Shown here piece after piece: positions 53,792 through 62,000 of a stretch of 64,000 bases of DNA. A program made the position numbers and the translations under genes. This DNA comes from Kitasatospora sp. MAP12-44 (lineage in GTDB: Bacteria > Actinomycetota > Actinomycetes > Streptomycetales > Streptomycetaceae). Location: the NCBI RefSeq assembly GCF_029892095.1, contig NZ_JARZAE010000004.1:3472001-3536000 (forward strand), in the 5' to 3' direction. The notes beneath the pieces were generated by a model. That model did no database searches. It saw nothing but the letters and a program-made list of their open reading frames with translations, and was not told the DNA's origin. The stretch's first letter is position 1, and each line of letters opens with the position of its first letter.

Positions 53792-55558
53792 CTAGTCGGC
53801 AGCCGGGGCCAGTTCAAAGGCCCGCAGGGAGAAGAGCCGGGACTCCCGGTGGAACGCCAGCAGTGTTTCGGCGACCGCGTCGGTCTCGGCGGGCCCGGTG
53901 ATCCGCCGGGTCGGGTGCAGCCGCTGCTGCAGCTGGTCGAGGCAGAGCAGCAGCACCGCGCCCGAGCGCAGCCGCTCGTCGATGGCGTCGCCGCCGTCCA
54001 GGTGGATCCGGATGCAGGCGGTCGCGGCGCCCAGCACGGCGTACTGCTTGGCCAGGTCGAAGAGTTCGGCCGACTGCGCGGCAGCCCGGCCGAGGTCCGC
54101 GACGAGCTTCTCGCGTTCGGCGCCCAGCCGGTGCAGCTCCTGGACCAGCAGCGCTCCGGCGTCCGCGGCGCGGGCCAGCCAGCCGGCCTGCGGTCCGTCC
54201 GCCTGCTGCGCGGCCTGCCGCAGGCCCTCGACGGCGGCGGGCAGCGACAGCACCAGGTCGTCGGTGCCGCGGCTGAACAGCTGCTGTCTGACGGGCTGGT
54301 AGGGCTCCATCGGCCGGCTCGCATCGAACAGCGGGACGATCCGCTCGGCGGCCCGCTCGGCGAGCGCCGGGTCGCCGTGCAGCGCGTTCTCCAACATCGG
54401 CTCCAGCTGGAGCGCGATGTTCTTGAGGTTCACCACGCTGTTGCCGTCGGCGAAGTTGGAGATCGGGAAGTCCCGCAGCGTCTTCTGGAAGATCCCGTGC
54501 CGGGGGTCCTCGCGCAGGTAGAAGCGGGCGCCGAGGACCACCGAGAGGCGGTTGACGGTGCCCTCCAGCAGGGCCGGCACGAAGTACTTGACCAGCGAGG
54601 ACCACATACTGGTCTGGTCGGGGCTCAGCTGCAGGCTGCGGACGGCGCCCCAGGAGACCGCGTCGGCGATCAGCAGTTCGGCGAAGCACTCGGCCAACTG
54701 GCGCCGGGAGTACGGGATGTCGACGACCAGACTGCCGAAGATCTCCCGCTGGGCGGCGAAGTCCAGGGTGCTGCGCAGCGCGGTGTCCGCGCAGCTCATC
54801 GCGATGCTGCTGATCGCCACCCGGGCCAACTGGCTGCTCTTCAGGGCGATTTCCAGGCCCTGGCCGACCCGGCCGAGCAGCGCGGCGTCCGGCAGGAAGC
54901 AGTCGTGCAGGCTGATGCCGCTCATGTCCAGGCCGCGCAGTCCGTGCAGCGCCATGTCCGGCAGCTCCTCGAACTGGCCCTGAGCCACCAGCCGCTTCTC
55001 CAGCGCGAAGACCGAGTAGGCCGCCGGGCCCGCCTTCTCGCCGGTGCGCGCGTGCAGCATCACGACGTCGGCGACCGTGGCGTTGCCGATCGTCCACTTC
55101 TCGCCGTTCAGCACCCAGCCGCCGTCCACCCGGCGGGCGGACATCTCGTTGGCCAGGATGTCGCTGCCGTGCCGGCGCTCGGACAGGCCCCAGGCCATCT
55201 TGCCGCCGCCCATCACCAGGTCGGCGTAGTGCTGGCGCTGCTCGGGGTCGCCGGCCACCCAGACCGGCATGTAGCTGAGGCTGGTGAGCACCATCGCGGT
55301 GGCGGTGGTGGGGTCGCGGCGGGCGACCAGCCGGAACAGGTTGAAGCCGTCCTCGACGTTGACCGCGCGGCCGCCGTTGGCGGCCGGCACGATCCAGTCG
55401 TAGAGGCCCCAGCGCTGCAGCAGGTCGACGAACTCGTGCGGGTACTCCTCGCGTTCGTCCAGCTCCAGGATCCGGCGGTAGGGCATCGGGCTCGCGGGGT
55501 CGTGCGGATCGCCCAGGTACTGCTCCAGGTCGCGCATCAGCGCGAGCAGGTCGGTCAT
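53792..55558 (-). CDS. Acyl-CoA dehydrogenase-like flavoprotein (I)
   Basis: A 588-residue ACAD-family enzyme, longer than standard (about 380). FAD/substrate motifs: MAWGLSERRHGSDILANEM, GGWVLNGEKWTIGNATVADVVMLHARTG, and RGLDMSGISLHDCFLP. Near the catalytic-base position the segment NFADGNSVVNL has Asp where many family members have Glu. The last 180 residues are an extra helical region. ATG 55558 overlaps the upstream stop (ATGA). It may desaturate an acyl thioester on the carrier protein. Confidence 0.9.
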   Translation of the reverse strand: MTDLLALMRDLEQYLGDPHDPASPMPYRRILELDEREEYPHEFVDLLQRWGLYDWIVPAANGGRAVNVEDGFNLFRLVARRDPTTATAMVLTSLSYMPVWVAGDPEQRQHYADLVMGGGKMAWGLSERRHGSDILANEMSARRVDGGWVLNGEKWTIGNATVADVVMLHARTGEKAGPAAYSVFALEKRLVAQGQFEELPDMALHGLRGLDMSGISLHDCFLPDAALLGRVGQGLEIALKSSQLARVAISSIAMSCADTALRSTLDFAAQREIFGSLVVDIPYSRRQLAECFAELLIADAVSWGAVRSLQLSPDQTSMWSSLVKYFVPALLEGTVNRLSVVLGARFYLREDPRHGIFQKTLRDFPISNFADGNSVVNLKNIALQLEPMLENALHGDPALAERAAERIVPLFDASRPMEPYQPVRQQLFSRGTDDLVLSLPAAVEGLRQAAQQADGPQAGWLARAADAGALLVQELHRLGAEREKLVADLGRAAAQSAELFDLAKQYAVLGAATACIRIHLDGGDAIDERLRSGAVLLLCLDQLQQRLHPTRRITGPAETDAVAETLLAFHRESRLFSLRAFELAPAAD

Positions 55559-57372
55559 TGCGGCTCTCCCTTCGAGAGGCACGGCGCGGCGAGCAGGCGC
55601 TCCAGGTCGGGTGCGGGGTCGGTCGGCTCGGCCCAGCTCTCCGCGAGCCGGTGCGGCAGCGCGGTGAACAGCCTTCCGGTGTCCAGGAGTTCAGCGACCC
55701 GGCGGTAGGCGGGCAGCACCGCGGGGCCGGCCTGGCGCGGGTCGCGGCCGTCGGCCGTGGCGAGCAGCGCCTCCAGGACCGCGGTCAGCCAGTCGGCGGC
55801 GCCGGGCGGGCCGCCGTAGAGGGCGCGCCCGCGGTTGGCGCGCCAGACCTGGGCGGCGACCGCCGCCGCGTACAACGGGCAGAGCCGGTCGGCCAGATCG
55901 AGCAGCTCGGCCGAGCAGCGCAGGGCCCGGGACGGGTCCCGCTGAGCCTCGGCAGCCTGGGCGAAGAGCCGCTCCAGGCTCTCGGCGAGCAGCATGACCA
56001 GCTCCGCCGCACGGGCGGCCGCCGGGTCTCCGCCGACCGCCGCGGCGCGCAGGTCCTCGGCGATCGCGGCCGCGCCGCCGAACAGGCCGTGCAGCACCGG
56101 GTCGGTCGGCCGCACCCCGAGATCGAGCAGCGACGGGTCCAACTCGGGTACCGACGTGCCCAGTTCGAAGAGCCCCGCAGGCTCGGCCGGACTTCCGGCG
56201 CGGGTCGCGTAGCCCGGCAGCTGCAGGGCGATCGCCCGCAGGTTGCCCAGCGCGCTGGTGTCGATCACCTCCACCATCGCGTTGTCCCGGGCGGCCTTGT
56301 CCAGCACCGCGCCCGGCCCGCCGACCAGCACCGCCCGGGCGCCGAGCACCGAGCGGCAGCGCCGGATCACCGAGCCGGTGAGCAGGGTGGCGACCCGCTT
56401 GACCACCGAGGAGCTCAGCCCGAACCGGGCCGGCGCCAGATGCAGCAGTCGACCGGCCAGCTGGCCGGTCAGGTCGGCCGCGCAGAGCTCCGCCGCAGCC
56501 ACCGCCAACTCGCGCTCGGCATACGGGAGTTCCACCACCGGGCGGCCACCCACCCGGTGGCAGCCGGCGAACCGCAGGGCGGTGCGCAGCGCGGTGTCCG
56601 CGGTGGCCAGGCAGCCGGCCGTACTCATCAGCCGGACCACCTGCTGGGCCCGCAGCGCCCCGGCCAACCCCTCGCCGGCCCGGCCCACCATGGTCTGGGC
56701 CGGGACCGGGCAGTCCTCGAAGGAGAGGTCGGCGAAGTCCACACCGCGCATCCCGGTGGTCGTGGTGCTCAGCCGGCGCCGCACCCGGGGGTCGGCCAGC
56801 TGCTCGGGCCCCAGCAGGACCGCGCTGAACGCCCCCGGACCGCGCTCGCCGGTGCGCGCCACCACGAAGACCGCGTCCGCGTCCGAGGCCCGACCCACCA
56901 GCCACTTGGTGCCCTTGAGCAGCCAGCCGCCGGGAGCCGGCCGCAGCCGGCAGGTGTTGGCCAGCACGTCGCTGCCGGCGTGCTCCTCGGAGAGCGCGAA
57001 GGCCAGCGTGCTGCCCTGCGCCACCCAGCTCGCCACCAGCTCACGCTGCGCCGCGTCCCCGGCCGCCAGCACCGCCATCACCGCCGAGACGCTGAAGAGC
57101 GTCGCGGGCATCGCGTTGGCGTCCCGGCGGGCGGCGGTGCGGATCAGCAGCAGGGTCTGCTCCATCGAGGCCAGCGTGCCGCCGAGCGCGGTCGGCAGGC
57201 AGCTGAGCTGGAACCCGTTGCGGCGCAGCTCGCGGGCGAAGGCCGTCGGGAACCGGCCCAGCAGGTCGCGCTGGACCCCGGCCGCGAAGCCGTACGGGTT
57301 GGCGGGCTGCCACGGGTCGCCGAGCACCGACTCCAACTGCTCGGCGGCGCTGAGGGATTGGACCAGCGTCAC
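55555..57372 (-). CDS. Acyl-CoA dehydrogenase-like flavoprotein (II)
   Basis: A 605-residue paralogue of the previous gene: FALSEEHAGSDVLAN, GGWLLKGTKWLVGRASDADAVFVVARTG and RGVDFADLSFEDCPVP. The equivalent base region reads VIDTSALGNL, again with Asp rather than Glu. GTG 57372 overlaps the pfaD stop. Two consecutive large paralogues suggest a heterodimer or two successive oxidations. Confidence 0.9.
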   Translation of the reverse strand: MTLVQSLSAAEQLESVLGDPWQPANPYGFAAGVQRDLLGRFPTAFARELRRNGFQLSCLPTALGGTLASMEQTLLLIRTAARRDANAMPATLFSVSAVMAVLAAGDAAQRELVASWVAQGSTLAFALSEEHAGSDVLANTCRLRPAPGGWLLKGTKWLVGRASDADAVFVVARTGERGPGAFSAVLLGPEQLADPRVRRRLSTTTTGMRGVDFADLSFEDCPVPAQTMVGRAGEGLAGALRAQQVVRLMSTAGCLATADTALRTALRFAGCHRVGGRPVVELPYAERELAVAAAELCAADLTGQLAGRLLHLAPARFGLSSSVVKRVATLLTGSVIRRCRSVLGARAVLVGGPGAVLDKAARDNAMVEVIDTSALGNLRAIALQLPGYATRAGSPAEPAGLFELGTSVPELDPSLLDLGVRPTDPVLHGLFGGAAAIAEDLRAAAVGGDPAAARAAELVMLLAESLERLFAQAAEAQRDPSRALRCSAELLDLADRLCPLYAAAVAAQVWRANRGRALYGGPPGAADWLTAVLEALLATADGRDPRQAGPAVLPAYRRVAELLDTGRLFTALPHRLAESWAEPTDPAPDLERLLAAPCLSKGEPQ

Positions 57373-58994
57373 GGTGTCCCCCGGAGGATCGGCTCGGGCA
57401 GCGCCGACTGCTCCTCGGGCGCCGGACGGTAGCCGGAGCTGCCGGGCGAGAGCTCCACCCCGGCCGCCCGCAGCGCGGAGAGCCGCAGCTGGAAGGCCGC
57501 ACCGATCATCAGGTGGCGGCCGACGTCGGCGACCCGGCGGTGCTCGGGCGCGGCCAGGTAGCTGCCGCGCACCCAGCTGTTGAAGCTGCCCATCGCCGGG
57601 CCGCACCAGATCTGGTAGTCCGGACCGCGCTCGGCCTCCCCCACCTTGGCCCAGCGCGAGGCCATCCCCAGGTACCAGCGGAAGATCAGCGCGGCCCGCC
57701 GGCGCGGGTGGTCGGCGGCGCGGGCGAGCTGGTCGGGGTCGCGGCGGCCGAAGTAGTCCACCGTCTCCTCCCAGACGCTCTCCAGTGAGCGCCGGAAGAC
57801 CTGCTGCTCCAGCCGGGCCCGGACCGGCCCCGGGATCGCGTCGATCCCGTCGTACGTCCGGTACAGCTCGTACAGCTGCTTGGCCCGCATCGGGAAGAGC
57901 GTGCCGCGCTTGAGCACCTGCAGCTCGACGCCCATCTCGAACATGTCGGCGGCGGGCGCCATCTCGAAGTCGGCGATGTCGGCCTGCGCGAGCAGCGCCT
58001 TGACCGCGGTCGAGGTGTCGGCCTCCAGGCAGGACTGGTTGACCGAGCCGGTGACGATGTAGTCCGCGCCCATCGCGAAGGCCGCGCCGGCCGCCTCCGG
58101 GCTGCCGATGCCACCCGCCGCGCCGATCCGGATCCGCTGCGGCAGACCGGTCTCCCGGGCGATCCGGTCGCGCTGGCGCAGGATCACCGGCAGCAGCGCG
58201 GGCAGCGGACGGCGGTCGGTGTGGCCGCCGGAGTCCGCCTCGACGGTGATGTCCTCGGCCACCGGCACCAGGGCGGCAAGCCGGGCCTGCTCGGCGGTGA
58301 TCTCCCCCGCCGCGAGCAGCGCCCTGACCATCGCCTCGGGTGCCGGGCGCATGAACTGCTCGGCCACCTCGGGCCGGGAGACCTTGGCGATCACCCGGTT
58401 GCGGGCCAGCACGCCGTGCGGCCCGCCGGCCTCCAGGCCCGCCAGCCGGTAGCGCACCAGGTGCGGGGTGAGTGCGAGGAAGGCCGAGGCCTCCACACAG
58501 CGGACCCCGTGCTGCACGTACAGGTCGACGGCCGAGCGCTCCAGGCGCTCCTCGCTCGGGCTGTGGATCAGGTTGCAGGCGTAGGGCAGGCCCGGGATCT
58601 CCTCGCGGAACCGGGTCAGCGCCTTCTCGATCGCCTCCGGCAGCAGGCCGGCCGCGCCGTACGAACCGAGGAAGCCGGCCCGGGCCAGCGCGATCACCAT
58701 GTCGGCGGAGGCGATGCCGTTGGCCATCGCCCCGCCCATGTAGGCGTAGTCGACCCCGTGCGCCGCCAGGAAGGCCGCGCTGCCGAGGCGTTCGGGGCCC
58801 AGCGGCGGGACGGCCGCGACGATCTCGTGGTCGCCGTACCCGCCGACCGTGCCGCCGGTGACGGCGGCGAGGCCGCGCGGGCCGCGCACGATGTAGCAGG
58901 GCTCGGTCAGTCGCAGCAGTGCGCGGTGCACCCCGGCCTCACTGGAGTCCGGCTCCTGCGTCCCTGCCCACCTGGGGAGTTGAAGGAAGTTCAT
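57369..58994 (-). CDS. PfaD-family enoyl reductase (FMN, PUFA/polyketide type)
   Basis: A 541-residue TIM-barrel flavoprotein. N-terminal YIVRGPRGLAAVTGGTVGGYG, HGVDYAYMGGAMANGIASADMVIA, VEADSGGHTDRRP, GAAGGIGSPEAAGAAFAMGADYIVTGSVNQ are classic PfaD motifs. It reduces enoyl intermediates of PUFA-synthase-like enzymes. ATG 58994 follows GAGGAG. A GTG at 59009 overlapping the upstream stop is the alternative. Confidence 0.94.
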   Translation of the reverse strand: MNFLQLPRWAGTQEPDSSEAGVHRALLRLTEPCYIVRGPRGLAAVTGGTVGGYGDHEIVAAVPPLGPERLGSAAFLAAHGVDYAYMGGAMANGIASADMVIALARAGFLGSYGAAGLLPEAIEKALTRFREEIPGLPYACNLIHSPSEERLERSAVDLYVQHGVRCVEASAFLALTPHLVRYRLAGLEAGGPHGVLARNRVIAKVSRPEVAEQFMRPAPEAMVRALLAAGEITAEQARLAALVPVAEDITVEADSGGHTDRRPLPALLPVILRQRDRIARETGLPQRIRIGAAGGIGSPEAAGAAFAMGADYIVTGSVNQSCLEADTSTAVKALLAQADIADFEMAPAADMFEMGVELQVLKRGTLFPMRAKQLYELYRTYDGIDAIPGPVRARLEQQVFRRSLESVWEETVDYFGRRDPDQLARAADHPRRRAALIFRWYLGMASRWAKVGEAERGPDYQIWCGPAMGSFNSWVRGSYLAAPEHRRVADVGRHLMIGAAFQLRLSALRAAGVELSPGSSGYRPAPEEQSALPEPILRGTP

Positions 58995-59005
58995 GGGGGT
59001 GCTCC

Positions 59006-62000
59006 TCACTGTCCGTCGCGGATTTCGACACTGACGCCGCCCAGCTCGTAGATGCGCAGCGTCGACTTCCAGACGCTCGCGTCACCGATCAGCACGATCC
59101 GGCCGCCCTCGCGCCGGACCTCCCGGATGTGCACGTCGAACTCCATGTCCGGATCGGTGCGCAGGATCTGGCCGCGGTAGCGCCAGGTGGTCTGCACCCC
59201 GGCGGCCAGTGCGAAGTGCGGGTCGGCCAGGCCCGCGGTCAGGCCGGTCTCCACCGCGTAGACCTGCATCGCCTGGAGCACCGCCTCCACCCCGAGCGAG
59301 CCCGGCATCACCGGGTCGCGGTGGAAGTGGCAGCTGAAGTACCACTCCTCGGGCCGGATCGAGCGGTGGCCGCGCAGGTAGCCGGCGGCGTGCTTGCCGC
59401 CGTCGGGCACCAGCTCCATCCACTCGACGAGGTCGAGCCGCCCGCGCGCCAGCTTGGCGCCGCCGCGGCCCGGCTCGGCCGCGCGGTAGTCGGCCAGTTC
59501 GATCCGGCGCAGCCCGGCCGGGCGGGCCGGCTGCTGGTCCAGCCACTGCGGGACGTGCTTGCCGCCGTCCAGGCCGACCTGGTTGGCCAGCGCCTTCTCG
59601 TTGAAGAAGCCGAAGAGCGACTCGCCGGTGTAGAACACCTCGCCGTCGGCGGAGAGTTCGTAGCGGTAGTTCTGCAGGATCGCGCCGGGGATGGCGTCGT
59701 TGGAGAGCAGTGTGGAGTGGTGGCGGACGGTCTTGCCGCGCAGGTCGACGTCCTTGACCAGGGTGGCCCGGCCGTCCAGGTTGCGGATGCTGTACTGCTC
59801 GGCGGGCGAGTCCAGGGTCGCGCCGAGGTAGTAGCCGAGCAGGATCGCGGCCTGCAGGCTGGACTCCATGTAGACGCAGTTGGGCATCGCCGGGTAGCCG
59901 TTCTCGGCGAAGTACCAGGAGTCGGCGTGCGCGTCGTACTCGGTGACCATTACGGCACCGGGCTTGGCCGCGCCGCGGACGCCTTCCAGGGCCTGCACCC
60001 GGTCCACGAACAGGAAGTCGCCGTTGGGGATGTAGGGCGCCCGGCTGTCGGCGTAGACCTCGAACTCCGGTCCCATCGCGACCGCCAGGTCGCCCTTGGC
60101 AGCGTGCGCCATGTGGAACTCGTTCAGCAGCGCGGGCTCGCCCGAGCGGTTGCGCCGGCCCAGGAAGTGCGGGGTCGCGCCGCCGGCTTCGGGGCGGAAC
60201 GGGGTGCCGGGCTTCTCCTGGAGGCGGATCGCCAGGCCGCGCACGCTGATCGCGGGCTTGCCGTCGCGCAGCACCAGGACGTCGGCGACCACGGTGGGCC
60301 TGGGCAGCAGGCTCAGCTCGGTGATGTCCAGCTGGTAACGGATCTCCGCGCAGTCGGGGGTGATCTGCCCGCGCACCTTGACCTCGGTCTGCAGGCCGGG
60401 CACCGGCTGGAAGCGGGCGTCCGGCAGGGCCAGGTGCAGGCCGAGCGAGAACGCATAGGTCTGCAGCAGCTGCACCGCGCCCTCGGCGACCAGCGAGCCG
60501 GCCAGCACCGGGTCGTCGCTGAAGTGGCAGTCGAAGTACCAGCCGTCCGGCACCAGGTGCTTGACGGCCTCGATCCGGCCGCGGCCGTAACCGCCGCCGG
60601 TGCGGTCGAGCAGGGTGACCTCGTCGACCATCCGCAGCAGCTCGTTCGGCAGCCGCAGCGAGGGGTTGGTGCCCTCGGGGCGGGCGTGCTCGGGACCGAA
60701 CACCTCGCCGATGCCGCCCTCGGCGAGCAGCGCCAGGTCGGCGGCGCTCAGCGTGGTGCGCTCACTGATCGCGATCGGCTTGAAGGCGCTCGGGGTGATG
60801 CCGTCGGGCGCGGGGTCCGCGTCCTTGCGGCGCAGGGTGCCCTCGATGATGCCGAGCGAGCTCTCCAGCTCCTCGTCGGTGAAGAACCCGGCGCAGGCGT
60901 TGTTGAGTTGGAGGATCAGCTTGCCATCGGCGTAGCAGTCGTAGTGGAAGAAGAAGATCATGGTCTCGCCGTGCCGGACGAACTGGTCGATCCAGATGTC
61001 GTAGCGCAGCGTCTGGCCGACCTGCGGCAGGTCGCCGTGGAAGGTCAGACTGCTGTCCAGCAGGCGGTAGACCCGCTCGCCCCGGTTGGTGAAGTCCGCG
61101 CCCAGGTAGGAGATCAGCAGCAGGTCGCACTGGCCCGCCTCGATCGCGACGGCCGGCGGCACCTGGCCGTCGACCGCGTACCAGGCGTCCTCGGGCACGT
61201 CGTACTCGGTACGAATGAACGAGGGCCGGAACTCGCCGGGCTCGGCGTCCAGCTTGGTGACCCGGGTGGCGAAGTGGTACGGCGGGGCGGGCAGCCGGAC
61301 CCGGCGGCGGAAGGTGTCGATCTCGGCGAACTTCTCGCCGAAGACCGCCGAGACCCGGCCGGTGGCGAACTCCAGCAGGTCGTGCTCGTCCCAGATCACG
61401 CCCTCGGGCTTGGGCGGGCGCGGCTTCAGCTGTGTGGTGGTGGGGGCCACGGCCGAGAGCAGCTCGGTCAGTTGGCGGCGCAGCTCGTGCTGACCGGCCA
61501 GCACCTCCTGGTGGGCGGCCAGCATCTGGCGGCGCAGCTCGGCCACGCTGGACGGGCGCGGGGTCGGCGCCGGTGACAGCGGGGCGGCGGCCGGCTTCGC
61601 GGCGGTGCCCGCCGCGCCGGTCCACGGTGCGGGCTCCGGCGCGGTCGCGATTGCTACGGCAGGCGCGACCGCGGGGGCGGGCGCCGGGGGGCCGGCCAGC
61701 TGGACGGCGGCGAGCGGCACCATGGTGATCGGCTCACGCTCCAGGACGAGGGCGACTACGGGGGCGGGCGGCGCGGCAGGTCGCTGAGACATGGTGGGTT
61801 CCGTTTCGGTGGCGGCGGCCTGGGCGACCGGAGCGGGGGCCGTCCTCGGCGCCGGGGTGGTGGCCGGTCGCACGGACGGGGGCAGGGGTGCGGCGGCGGC
61901 AGTGGTGGCGCCGGCGGCCGGCACAAGAACAAGCTCGGGCGCGGGCTCGGGGATGAGCGCAGGCTCGGGCTCGGGGATGAGCGGCAGACCGGTCGGCCAG

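Noticed and set aside
53792..57372. Ordinary beta-oxidation operon
   Set aside because: No acyl-CoA ligase, hydratase or thiolase adjoins; the neighbours are Pfa, ACP and transferase genes, and the proteins are far longer than housekeeping acyl-CoA dehydrogenases.
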